A stretch of 64,000 nucleotides of DNA from Desmodesmus armatus (GCA_007449985.2 VIIQ02000286.1:1-64000); one strand, 5' to 3'; shown: positions 45,801-58,000, numbered from the stretch's first letter. Made by a program: numbers and translations. The notes: a model not told the origin generated them from the letters alone.

Positions 45801-48750
45801 CTGCCGCTATTGCTGCCACTGCTGCCATTGCTGCCGCCGCCGGCGGCTGACAACAGCTGCTGCTGCTGCTGCTGCTTCAAAGGGTCTGGTGGAATATTCT
45901 TGGCCAGACTGTAGATTGTCACAAAGTAAAGTGTGAGAATGAGGTCATCAGCTGCTAGGCCTGCTCCAAAAATGGAGGGAGATATGCTGAGTGTCTCGCT
46001 GACAGCCTGCATGGCAGCAGCAACCGCAGCAGCAGGTCGACACTCCTTGTGTCGTATGGGCCTGTCTGCATGGCGCTTGTACAACAACCAGAAAAGTTCT
46101 CTCTCCCCTTCCTTTGGCATCCCTAAAGGCCATGCTTTGTAACCGCCTGCTGAAGGGAAAGAGCAACAACCAGACTGCCATAAACAGAGATTGCTACAAA
46201 GAGTGAGCATCCACTGAACAGCTTGCCCACCATCTAGTTGACCGTTGACAAAGAGCAACACCGAGACTGAAAAGAGTGACACTAACATAACTGACAAGAG
46301 TGACCATTCAACAGCCAACCCACCATGTAGTTCACGGCTCCGCCAATGTGTCGGGCGGTCAGGGCAGCAGCGATCTTCCAGCCCTCCTCACCCAACGCCT
46401 TGAGCGGGAACAGGACCATTGCTGCGCAGTAAGCAGCACAGACCGGGGGGGGGGGGGTAGTTTCCTACGGGGTGTAGTTTCCCTACGGGGTGTTGAGGCT
46501 GAGCAACAGTAACGGTAACAGTAGTTGGCGAGGTATACACAGTACAGGGCACAGCAGGGGAACAGACGTGGCAAGAGGTGTTGGAGCCAAGGCAAGGTAG
46601 CACTGACTAGAGGGGACCACAACAGAACATGTGCACGGGGGGGGGGGGGGTGGATGGCACGTAGTTGGGGTGGTGCAGCAGCAATCTTCCAGCATTCCTC
46701 CCCCAAAGCCTTCAAGTGGAACAACACCCGCTGCGCAGCAAGCAACACAGGCACAGAGGAGGGGGGGGGGGTGAGCAGCATAGATTCTAACATGTGCTTG
46801 CACACCAGGCTGCCCAGACCTCCTCACCCAACCAGCTTGACACTACAGTTTTTGCAGTTCCCAGTAGGAGAGCTGGTAGCAGCGACCCCGTGCCCCTCAG
46901 GTCCTGAAACAGGCTGATGACTTTCAAAGCCCCTCCGGCTGTTCAAATACACATCACTTTTATAATTGCCAACCCCAACAGTAAATTGGGGTAGTACCCT
47001 TGAAGTTATACCCTGTGCAAGCACATGCCCTCCAAAACCCCAGGTTTTGAACCTCACCTAACCAGCTTGACACTACGGTTGTTGCCGTCCCCAGGAGAAA
47101 GGCGGGCAGCAGCGATCCCGTCTCTTTCAAGATGCGGAACAAATTGGCTGACAGCAGTAGCATGGGGATCGCCAGGGGTAGTATGAACTTAAAAACGATG
47201 TCAACCTCTGGCGGGTGTGGGGGAAGGTAGCCGAAATTGGCAAGGGCCATGCCTGTGGGACGCAACGGACAAGACGGACAATAAGGCAAGGGTGTGTTAG
47301 GCACTAAGCTTGATGACAGGCGGAACGGTATCGCCTGTCATGGGGGGGGGGGGGTCCACAGATGTGTGTGTGTGTGTGGGGGGGGGGGGGGGGTAAGGGA
47401 GTGAGTGTCTGATGCTGTGTTCGCATTGTGCTGGCCGCCTATGTGGTGTGTGCCGCAAGGTAGCCAACTGTTATTCTTCCTGCTTTTGACGCTGTTCTGG
47501 AGGTGCCTGGTTTCTTTCCTGGTCCCCCATGAGCCTCTGGCTCCCTTGTGGGTTGCTCAGCTTTGCTGAGAAAATTACTGTAACTGTAACTGTAGAATCA
47601 GCAAACAAAACACAGCAGTATCCCAGGTGCAGCCGGCTTCCTACGATGCCATCACCTAAAGGAGATCCAACCCCACACATATCGGCGCCAAAGGCACTGG
47701 TGTGTTTGACAAGGGCGCACGCAGGGCTATCCGAGTATGAGTCCCTGGTATCAGCTTCGCGCTTGCCAAGCTTGCCAGGGCCTGACACACGTGGTAGTGG
47801 CTCCACGTGTGCGCTGGGCTCGTCAGCTTGTTTTGGACTTTCACAGAAGGGTTGTTCCCTCTTGTTTAGGGGGGGGGGCGGCTTTCAGGACCTGAACCTG
47901 TCTAGGCCGCTGCAGGGGCTGTGGCTGCACTGGGATACACACAAACCACACCCATCCACGTGAAAAGGAGTTGGTGGGGAGGGGGGGGGAGAGGGAGGGG
48001 GCTGCCACCCCGCCACACAGGTCTGGTGTCTCACTACGGCCAGCTGCTACCTTTCTCATGTGCATCAAATTTGCTGATGACGTGCGCAAATAAGTACACA
48101 TTAATTCAAAAGCAGTAGTAGAACTTCGATAAATATTATTGATTAGCAGAAGAATATTCATAAAGATCAACTCAATGCACCTGCCAGGGTTGCCACAAGG
48201 GCACCTGACAGCTCCTTGCCAATCCTACTGTCGCATGCTACATTTGTCTGTCCTGTGCATCTGATTTGTTGTAAACATGCACAAACAACTACAAAATAAT
48301 TCCAAAACTACCTTTAAAATTCCAAAATCACAGCTCACCTGCCAGAGTTGCCACCAGGGCACCTGACAGCTCCTTGCCAAGCCTAGTCCTCTCACTCCAC
48401 ATGCCAAAGGCACCAGCAACGATCAGCCCCGCCCACACCCCCCACGGCCCACTAGCAGGCACAAGCTGTGGTAGGGCCAGCTGAAATCCTGATTCGCTTG
48501 CTGCTGCTGTGACGGCTGCTGCTGCTGCTGCTGATGCTGCTTGCAGTGGTGGTGGGCTGCTGCGTTTGCTGCTGGGCAGACGGTGGTGGCACGCCTGTGT
48601 AGGTATTGGCTGGATTAGGGGGAGAAGAGTGCTGAGGTGCTGCTGCTGATGTTTTGGGTGCTGGAAGCGGTGATGCGTGCTGCTGCTGCTTCGGAGTATG
48701 TGTGTTGGGCATGTGGGCAGTGGCCACAGCTGGCCTGACTGCTGTAGCAT
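42763..48750 (-). CDS. DUF819 family multi-pass membrane protein
   Basis: The function of this family is unknown; plant members are predicted organellar or plasma-membrane proteins. Seven exons: 48750-48339, 47252-47058, 46421-46324, 46006-45728, 45381-45184, 43639-43459 and 42911-42763; phases close to 503 residues. Family blocks appear in order: GPWGVWAGLIVAGAFGMWSE, FILPLAIPMLLLSANLFRIL, LGEEGWKIAAALTARHIGGA, ISPSIFGAGLAADDLILTLY, IFFAAVGASANV, LLLASNANIGGPSTVAGMAA and GYALGTFIGIGLG. The N-terminal region of about 90 residues is rich in Ser, His, Gln and Pro and could be a chloroplast transit peptide. A Gln/Ser/Gly-rich low-complexity insert follows DPLKQQ in exon 4. Echo copies flank exon 1 (about 48230-48180), exon 2 (46860-46810), exon 3 (46740-46675) and exon 5 (45580-45510 and 45030-44957). 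It is divergent from SDHAF1. Confidence 0.92.
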
Positions 48751-49015
48751 TGGGTGCTACAACTGCTGCTGTTGATGGTAGCGACAACCCCGACTGAACA
48801 GAACGAACAAAAACGATGCAGAAAAACGATTGGATGAGCTGCGACTGTCTCTCCCATGGTGTCCCCTTGGGTGATCAGATCAAGGATGACATCACGCCAT
48901 CTCTGACACCAGACGAGCGTGCATCTAGCCCTGGGCTCCGTCTGTTCTCACTGTCTCTGCTTCAGCGCTGCCTAATACTAGGCCTGGGCTCTAGGCTAGG
49001 TCCCTGGTGTGTTTC

Positions 49016-49061
<46 letters not shown>

Positions 49062-49130
49062 AGGTGCTGACAGTTTCCTAGCCATACATCCAGCCCCTTG
49101 ACCCTCCCCAGCAGCAGCAGTGCTCCCTCC
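48751..49130. promoter_or_regulatory. Probable shared promoter/leader region of DUF819 and SDHAF1
   Basis: 380 bp separate two divergent ATG codons. It includes a CAG/CAA tract at about 49017-49062 that is probably in the SDHAF1 leader. No named promoter motif is seen. Confidence 0.45.
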
Positions 49131-49548
49131 ATGGCCCCCCACTCGGGCATCCAACGGCAAGTGCTGGCCCTTTACAGGGCTGTCCTGCGTGAAGCAACAA
49201 AGCAGCAGGAGCCCAGCCGCAGCAGCATACAGGCATACAGCCGACACAGCCTCGAGCAGAACAGGTGGGTTTGAGTATACAAGTGACCTCTCACTACGTA
49301 GTGGCTGAGGCTTTTCCTGTGATGTCAAAACATCCGCACACCCTGTTTGTTAGCGGGGAGGGCACCCTGTCTTTCAGCCCGGGGGGGGGGGGGGGGGGGG
49401 GCAACAACAGGTTGGGGCACTGAGGGTGGGCCTGAGGTCGTTTGTATATAAAAAATAATGATTAACAAATCCCACTGGAGTGACTCCAGCACTCCTGTGA
49501 TGTCAGTGTCAGCTTTTCCTTGTGGTGTCCACGGTGGAGTGAGCTCAC

Positions 49549-49583
<35 letters not shown>

Positions 49584-49803
49584 GGAGGGGGGGGAGGGGG
49601 TGTGTGTGGTTTTTTCTGTATGTTCTGAGTCTGACCAGGTGGAGGGACGCTGATGTCTGTGTTTGTGCAACTGTAGGACCCTCAGCAAGACCGACATCCT
49701 GCGTATAGAGCATCTGTTGCGCCAGGGGGGCAAGCAGCTGGATCGGCTGCGCAGTCCCGATTTCAAGGGGTTCAGCTGGCGGCAGCAGCAACAGGGGACG
49801 TGA
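49131..49803 (+). CDS. SDHAF1: Succinate dehydrogenase assembly factor 1, LYR protein
   Basis: SDHAF1 is a mitochondrial-matrix LYR-motif factor that helps insert Fe-S clusters into the SDH2 subunit of complex II. Two exons, 49131-49264 and 49677-49803 (stop TGA 49801-49803), join in phase to 86 residues, the normal short size. Exon 1 gives HSGIQRQVLALYRAVLREA, in which LYR is the motif that binds the co-chaperone machinery. Exon 2 gives SKTDILRIEHLLRQGGKQLD followed by RLRSPDFKGFS, the conserved second half. The intron contains a G32 run. Six or more decayed copies of the exon 2 tail follow the stop codon. A TGTAA lies at about 49891. Confidence 0.93.
49551..49582. repeat. 32-base G homopolymer in SDHAF1 intron
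   Basis: Uninterrupted G32, followed by AGGAGGGGGGGGAGGGGG. It lies about 95 bp before the exon 2 acceptor on the coding strand and could form quadruplexes. Confidence 0.85.
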
Positions 49804-49979
49804 GCTGCACCTGCACTACACACAGATTGCAGCCAGAGTGCTGCTGCTGCTGCCGCCGCTGCTGCTGCTGTTCTCGGCAAAGCAGGCAGCGGTGTAAGTG
49901 TGCAGCATGCGCCGCCATCGCCAGAACATCGCACCTGCCTGCAACGCGAGATGCAGCAGTGAATGCACTCACGCCTTCC

Positions 49980-50600
49980 AGCAGCTGGACCGGCTGCGCA
50001 GCCCTGACTTCAAGGGGTTCAGCTGGAGGCAGCAGGGGACGTGAGCTGCAGCAGTGAATGCAGTCACGCTTTCAGCAAGTGCAAGCAGCTGCACCGGCTG
50101 CTTTTACACACTTTCAGCAAGGGCTGCGCAGCCCTGACTTCAAGGGGTTCTACTGGAGGCATCAGCAGCAGGGGACGTGACCTGCAGCAGCAGTGAATGC
50201 AGTCACATTTTCACCCCGAGGGGGGGGGGCGAGCAGCTGGACCGGCTGCGCAGCCCTGACTCCAATCGAAGGAGGGTTCAGCTGGCGGCAGCAGCAGCAG
50301 GGGACGTGAGCAGCAGCAGCAGTGCATGCACGCACGCTGTTGGCAGGGGGGCAAGCAGCTGGACCGGCTGCGCAGCCCTGGCTTCAAGGGTTTCAGCTGG
50401 CGGCAGCAGGGGACGTGAGCTGCTGCAGTGAATGTACTCAAACTATCCGAAGCGGGGCAAGCAGCTGGACCGCTGTGCAGCCCTGACTCCAGTCGAAGGA
50501 GGGTTCAGCTGGCGGCAGCAGGGGACGTGAGCTGCAGCAGGGAATGCACGCACATACATTTACAGCAGGCTTGGCGGGTCCAGGTGTCAGCAGCAGGGGA
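49980..50600 (+). repeat. Tandem copies of SDHAF1 exon 2 tail
   Basis: Copies near 49981, 50116, 50231, 50355, 50455 and a remnant near 50580 repeat GCAAGCAGCTGGACCGGCTG, CGCAGCCCTGACTTCAAGGG and GGCAGCAGGGGACGTGAGCT. They keep the stop codon and the bases after it. The units also share GTGAATGCA.TCAC. They lie in the 3' flank. Confidence 0.85.
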
Positions 50601-51169
50601 CGTGAGTGTGCAGCAGGTGGTGCAGTCACACTTGCAGCAGGGATGTCAGGCTCCGACAATGCTGCGCCAGCAAGCACAGTGCTGCTGGTTTCATACGGTT
50701 TGGCTGGCAGGGGCCATCAACCTTTCCATCACCCCACGGTCTTCATGAGCAGCTCTTCGCACAATTTCCGTGCTGCTTGGTGCTGTGTGTACCGTGTACT
50801 ACGGCACTACAGGTGCTGTCTGTATAGCAGTACGTACTGCTAGCAGTGTCGTGGCCGTAGCAGTGTAGCAGTGTCATGCAGGCTGCCGGCAAGCAGCAGC
50901 AGCAACACCATCCCCACACAGACCACCAGCAGCCAACAGCTTGCAGCACTGCCTCAGTGAGGCCCTGCCTGCACTGCGTTGCTATGGCCATAACGGCAGC
51001 TGCTCATGTGAGCATGTGAGCAGCTGCTGTATTTACCTGGCCAGCCCGTGGAGCGAGCTCGGTTGCTGCCGGTTGCCGTGGCCGCTCTTATGTGCAGTGG
51101 CCATTCGGGCATGTACTCCAGCTTGTGAGGCTCACTTGGGCTACACTGTTGCGGCTGTGTGTTATGGTT

Positions 51170-51545
51170 GGCATGTTAGGGGTGTTCAATGCGGTGACCG
51201 CCCTGCATATTGCACGGTTGCCAGGGGTCTGTCCCTCGCAGTTGTGGTGTGTGGCATACAGTAGCGAGGCCCTCATTTTTTCGGCAGGGTTAGCCAGCCG
51301 CCCTGCATGTTGCTGTTGTTTGGCTGGCAGGACTTTTTCCCTGACAGTTGTGGTTTGTGGCTACAGCAGTGAGGGGTTAGTCAGTTGCTCTGCCTGTTAC
51401 AGGGCTGGCAGGGCGCTCTCCTTTCACAGTTGTGGTATGTGGCATGCTGTAGGGATCCTTTCACAGTTGTGGTATGTGGCATGCTTTATTGAGCGGTCCT
51501 TCAGCAGCCCAGCCTGTTGCAGGGTTGGCAGGCCACTTCCTTCGT
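51170..51545. repeat. Degenerate tandem array, unit about 70-110 bp
   Basis: Units contain CACAGTTGTGGTATGTGGCA-type sequence (near 51238, 51343, 51425 and 51463) alternating with TTGGCTGGCAGG or GGGTTGGCAGG segments. No coding sequence is recognised. Confidence 0.6.
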
Positions 51546-52038
51546 ACATGCAGGTGGTGTCAGTGAACGGCTGGCATGCATGCATGCATATGAGCTCTTT
51601 GAGCCTCAGAGCTTAAGTGAAACACTTATAGAGGCTTGAAGGGACTCAATGCAACTCAAAGAGAAACGAATCATATGAGTAGCTATGGGATACCACATTT
51701 GGGGTGTACTGTGGCTGTACAGCTGGTGGCTTGGTTGGGCCTGCCTGTCTGATGTAAGAACAGCATCTTCTTAATCAGTTTCTGAAAGTGTCTAAGTACT
51801 CTTCACGTTCGCTGGGCTGGCTCTCTCTGGACGATTGGGTGGGGCACAGGGCTGATCACTGTGTGTTCAAACAGCGGCGAGTTTCAAGCTCAGACCAGTG
51901 TTGGCATCAGAAAAATCATCAAACTCCGTGAACGTTTGCAGGTTGGAAGTTCTGTTAACGCTGCTTAACGTTTTCACCACCTTCCTATTCAGCTCGCAAT
52001 CTGTGGATCTCCACGTGGCAACTGTTGGGACAGTCGCT

Positions 52039-55000
52039 ATGCAGCTCTCCAAGCATACCCGCGCTTTCGGTGATGCCACAAAACCCGCACAGCGTGCCAG
52101 CAGGCAGCAGCGGGTCAGCTGCCGTGCGCAATTGCGGGAGCAGCAGCAACAGCAGCAGAGCCACACACTACGGGACTTGCTGAAACGTTCTGGAGCAGCA
52201 GCTCTGTCGGGAGCAGTGGCATTGTCGCTGATTTGCTCTGGTGAGTCGCATATCAGGGATGCTTGCTGTTGTATAGGGATGAGAGCAGAAGCATTGCTTT
52301 TCAGGCATGCAGAAGTCCACGGGTGCACGTGCCACCACCTTTGGTACACACAATGCAGCCAGACACAGAGAGAGGCAGCAGTCGAGGTTGCAACGAACTA
52401 TGAAAGAAGGTTGGTTCCTTGCATAGTGTGCTGGCATGGCTACAACTACTGGGAGGGAGTCTGCTTCAAAACGAAGAAAGAAAGGTGGTGCTGTGGTGAC
52501 TTTGTGTGCCAAGTTCGATATTGCAGATATGCATACAGGGTACTAGGCTAGTGCTGTTGGCTGCCTGCAGCTCAGTTCGTAAGTCTAGGCCTGACAGTAG
52601 ACCTTGGGCCTAAGCTGCTGCTAAGCTGTGACAGCAGCAGCGTCAGGAGGGGCCGCACAATAGTGCTGACAATGCATCCACTGTGTGTGAGCAGGCAGAG
52701 GGGATGCAATTCAGCATTGCGATGCAATGCTGCGTCATCCCGCCTTTCAAAAAACCGCATGTTCAGCCCTCCTCCTTCCCCCTTGCAGCAGTGTCCCTGC
52801 TCAAACTACCCTGCAGGGGGGGGGGGGGGTGACATTATGCTTTGATGCCATTCCTGACTTCTTACAAAGAACAGCAGTGGTCCAGCGCGCAGAATAGGGG
52901 GTTGGAGTTCACCCTCCCCCTCCCCCCCCCCCCACACACACATTAGGCCAGCTTTACATGTACTAGGGAGGGTAGTGGCCCCTCCAGCAGTCTCGGTCTC
53001 AATTCACAGAGTCATACAGTCAATACAGCAGCAGCATTTCAGACCACTGCAGCAATCGGTGGTCCCCTGGACCGGAGGGAGATGACAGGAGCTGCACCGA
53101 CATCAGACAAGTATCAGGTGAAACGTTTCCATTATAATATAACTGTTTACTCCTATGTGCGTGCCGGAACGCACTTTGTAAGCCTGACGTAATGGTTTAA
53201 CCATCCTTGTGGGACTATGGGTGATATGCTTCATAGAACTGCTTGCATGTGACTGATATGTTGCCTACATGCTAGATACATCTGTATTCACTCTGCTTAA
53301 CACACACACATGTCACATCCATGGATGGTTGCATTGGCTGGATGCACTCCTTGTGTCTACACACACACACACACAACCCCCAAATCCCTTGAGCAAAGGG
53401 AAAAGCGCTGCAGGCACCATGCTCACCCAGTGCCCCAGGGAGGAGCACAGCTAGTGGCCCAGGATCCATTGTGTGCCTGGCGCAACACATGCGTACGAAT
53501 TTTACTGGGCGCCCCCACGCGCTTATACCCAACTTCGGAATGTCACATCCTTGGAAGGTTGCATTGGCTGGATGCACTCCCTGTGTCTACACACACACAC
53601 ACACACACTCACCTCATTTACCCTACACCCAACCCCAAAATCCTTGAGCAAAGGGAAAAGCGCTGCAGGCACCATGCCCACCCAGTGCCCCAGGGAGGAG
53701 CACAGCTAGCGGCCCAGGATCCATTGTGTGCCTGGCGCAACACATGCGTACGAATTTTACTGTGCGCCCCCACGCGCTTATACCCAACTTCGGAATGTCA
53801 CATCCTTGGATGGTTGCATTGGCTGGATGCACTCCCTGTGTCTACACACACACACACACTCACCTCATTTACCCTACACCCAACCCCCAAAATCCTTGAG
53901 CAAAGGGAAAAGCGCTGCAGGCACCATGCTCACCCAGTGCCCCAGGGAGGAGCACAGCTGGTTTGAGAGGGAAATATCCAACAAGATGGGAGTTGTTGGA
54001 CTTGAAACTCAAGGGAGAGTAACACTACACCATAGTAATTGCACCCTCAAAATCACAAAGCAATCCAACACCAAACAAGGGTAGTGTGCCCTGAGCATTC
54101 ACCTAAGATTGCACCTTAGGGTTTAGGGCAAACAGCGGAACACACGCACCCTCACAACGGTCACTCCAAGTTTGGAACCCCCTCCTCCTCTCCCCCCCCC
54201 CCCCCCGCCCCCCACCTCTGGCCCCCTCTGCCCTGTGCCCCCTTCCCTCACCCGCCCCACCTGCTGTGCACTGCTGCTCGCCCTGTCAACTCAGTCTCAT
54301 AAATTTTTTTTGTTTTACCGGGGGGGGGGGGGGGGGGTAATCCCACTGGCTGGCCACACACAGCGCAATCAGGCGAACCCAACTGCCGGGGGCCCGAGGC
54401 GAAGCCTCGCCAATGAAATCCCCTATACCAGGAGTCTCACTAATGTCTCCCTCTCTCACACTCCCACTGCCATGCTTTCTCTGTGTGTGTGTCAGGTCCT
54501 GCTGCTGCCCGTTTGGAGGGTGTGAACCGGCCTGAGCTGCTGACCTCACATACACCCCTCCCCCTCTCCGTCCACCACAATCCTGCTGTTCGCTCCCCCT
54601 TCCCCTCCCCTTTCCGCACCCACAACTCCTCAAACACACAACTGCCCCCCCCCCTTTCCCACACTTCACATCAACTCTGCCTTCACATCAACTCTGCATC
54701 CCCCCCCCCTCCCCCATGGTGCACTGCCGCCGTCCCCCTCCCTCCCACCCTATCAGGTCCTGCTGCTGCCCGTTTGGAGGGTGTCAACCGGCCTGAGCTG
54801 CTGCCTAAGGAGCCAAATGTGCCGGTGATCGATGTGGCAGGATTCCTCACAGCCAGCGAGGTAGGTGGGTATACCTTGGGGCTCAACAAATTTGGGTTCT
54901 GGAAGAACGTAACAACCCCCTCCAACCCCCCCCCCCCCACACACACACACACAACCGCCACCACCAAAGCCCTCGCTCAATCCCACAAAAGCCTGGCCAG

Positions 55001-58000
55001 ATGTGCCAGTGATCGCTGTGGCAGGCTTTCCTCACAGCCAGCGAGGTAGGTTTGGGGGCCGGGGGGGGGGGGGGGGGGGTAAATAGCTCGGGGCTACAGG
55101 GGCCAAGGCCAAAGCATAATGTGAACACCTCCCCCCTCCCCTGGCCAAATGTGCCGGTGATCAATGTGGCAGGCTTCCTCACAGCCAGCGAGATAGGTGC
55201 GGTATAGGAGGGGGGGCGTGAAAGGGTTTGAGGCTGAAACGAAATGCAACACTGTTGTGCGGGTGTTCAACCATGCGTATAACCTAACCCCCCCCCCCCC
55301 CCCCAGTCCCCCTCACCTCAGCCACCACCCCACACACCCCAAGCACCCCCCCCCCCACACACACACACACATGCATTGGCTGGTTGCACTCCCTGTGTCT
55401 ACACACACAGCCACCTTTCTCTCCCCTTCTCTACTAGAGAAGGGGAGACCCCCCCCCCCCCCCACGCCCCCGGCCCCCGCCACGTGTCAACTCAGTGGTA
55501 TAAGGGGGGAGGTTACAAATAGATACATATAAGTGGTATATGCATGCAACGTAGCTGATTCTGTGTATGTGTGCTTGCCTGCAGGAGAAAAAGTTGGTTG
55601 CTGAGGTCCAGGCAGTTGAGGCGGACACTGGTGTGAGGGTGAGGGTGCTGGCACAAAACTATCCAGAGACACCAGGTGGGCAGGTGGCGCATGGTAGGGG
55701 GGGAGGTTGCTCTGTGTGTGTGTGTTGGGGGGGGGGGGCAGGTGGCTGAGGGGGGGGGATACTTCGGTACACAGGTGGTGAGGGTGTTGGCACAAAACTA
55801 ATCAGAAACGCCAGGTGGGCAGGTGGCGCGTGGTAGGGGGGGGAGGTTGCTCTGTGTGTGTGTGTGGGGGGGGGGGGGGCAGGTGGCTGAAGGGGGGGGG
55901 GGGTTATACTTCGGTACCCAACCCCCAGCCACCCTCCCACCTGGTGTCTCTTGGGAGTTGTGTGCCAGCACCCTCACCCTTCACCCTCACCCTCACACCG
56001 CACACTTTCATTTTATATTTGCAGGTCTCGCCATCAAGGACTACTGGGGTGTCGATGACTCATTTGTGGTGCTGGTGGCTGACCCTAACTCAACAACCCT
56101 TGTGTGCCATCAACCTTCGCCCCCCTCCCCACCACCACCACCACCACCACCATCACCACCACCAACCCACCTACCCACCTACCCACCCACCCCCCCAGTG
56201 ACCTGCACACTGCGCACACCAGGCTGGTGTCTGTGGGTACGTTTGGGGAAGGGAATACCACTGGTACTTTTGTGCCAGCACCCTCACCCTCACACCATGC
56301 ACCTGCTGCTGTTGTTTACAGGTCTCGCCATCAGGGACTACTGGGGTGTTGATGACAATTTCGTAGTGCTGGTGGCTGACCCTAACTGAACAACCCATGT
56401 GTGCCATCTACGCCACCCCCTGTTCTCCCTCCCCCCCCCCCACCACCTCCACCAGCCACCTGCCCACCTGGTGTTTGTGGGTTTTGCCCTCACCCTCACA
56501 CCACACACACGCCACGTCCCTATGTCTACACACTTGCTGCTGTTGCTTGCAGGTCTTGCCATCAGGGACTACTGGGGTGTCGATGACAATTTCGTAGTGC
56601 TGGTGGCTGACCCTAACTTTGGAGACATCCTGAACTTCAATGTGGGCCAGGGAGTGGACCTGGAAGTCCCAAGGGTGAGTGTGTATAGGCGCGGGGGGAG
56701 GGGGGGGGGAGGAGGGAGGGAGGGAGGAAGGGGGGGGGGGGGAGGGGGGGGGGGGAGGGAGGGAAGGGGGGGGGTATTTGGAGGTTGGAAGTGTGGGTGC
56801 GTGTGTGAAGGGTGCGTGTGTGAAGATACCGGGAATGCATCCAGCCATTGTGTGTAGACCGGGGGGCGTGGCGTGGGGGTTAGGGGGTGACGGGTTGGGG
56901 GGGGGGGGAGGGGGTTGGGGAGGGGGGGGGGGGCTGGAAGTGCCAAGGGTGAGTGTGTGCAGGAGGTGGGGGTGCAGGGGGGTTGGGGGGGGGGGTGGAT
57001 TTGGAAGTCCCAAGGGTGAGTGTGTTTGTGCCCCCCCGGGGGGGGGGGGGGGGGCTTTGGCATTGAAGGTTCAAGGGGGAGGGCTTTGGCATTGAGGGTT
57101 CGGGGGGGGGGGGGGAGGGCTTTGGCATTGAGAGTTCAAGGGGGGGGGGCAGGGAGGGCTTTGGCATTGAGGGTTCAAGGGGGGGGGGCGGGGAGGGCTT
57201 TGGCATTGAGGGTTCAAGGGGGGGCGGGGAGGGCTTTGGCATTGAGGGTTCAAGGGGGGGCGGGGAGGGCTTTGGCATTGAGGGTTCAGGGGGGGCCGGG
57301 GAGGGCTTTGGCATTGAGGGTTCAAGGGGGGGCGGGGAGGGCTTTGGCATTGAGGGTTCAAGGGGGGAGGGTTTTGGTGATGTGCCACATACATGCACAT
57401 GCACATGCTGCAAACACCAACAAACCCACTTTCACACCTGCGACTTCTCTCATGTCAATCAAACAACCAACATTACACCTGTAGCTATGAAGCTTGAGGG
57501 CTCATGCCAGCCACTCACCGATACACAGATATGGGAGAGCAAATCTGTATCGCTGTGCCCACATACTGCTGTACCCATGTACTGCTGTGCCCGTGTACTG
57601 CTTACCGCCCTGCAGAGCTTTTGGTCCCGCCTTGCTGGCAAGTACGGCAACAAGTTCTACTGGCAGGAGAAGGGGGAGGCAACATCCATCATGAACGCAG
57701 TGAGTGGCATATGATCCTTATTCTTGATAGCTGAATGCTTCTCATGCTGGGTTACTGGCAGGGGAAAGGGAGGCAGGAGAAGGGGGAGGTAACCCTCATC
57801 ATGAACGCAGTGAGTGGCACAGGATCCTTATTTTTTGTAGCTGAATGCTTTTGGCACACTGGGCAGGCAAAAGGGGAGGCAGGAGAAGGGGTAGACAAAC
57901 AGTCATGATGAATGCAGTAAGTGGCACATGATCATTGTTCTCAGTAGCTGAATGCTCTGCACCCCCTGGTAAACCAAAACAAAATGCTCTGCATGCTGGG

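Larger units (their letters stand above)
49804..52038. other. SDHAF1 3' flank and spacer, no further gene recognised
   Basis: It is dominated by the SDHAF1 echo copies (to about 50600) and a tandem array at 51170-51545. The section 51600-52038 presumably includes the promoter of the lumen-protein gene. Confidence 0.5.

Noticed and set aside
56880..57484. Repetitive frames reading ALALRVQGG or SMPKPSPPP
   Set aside because: These are translations of the 38-bp minisatellite in both directions, inside intron 4 of the lumen-protein gene.
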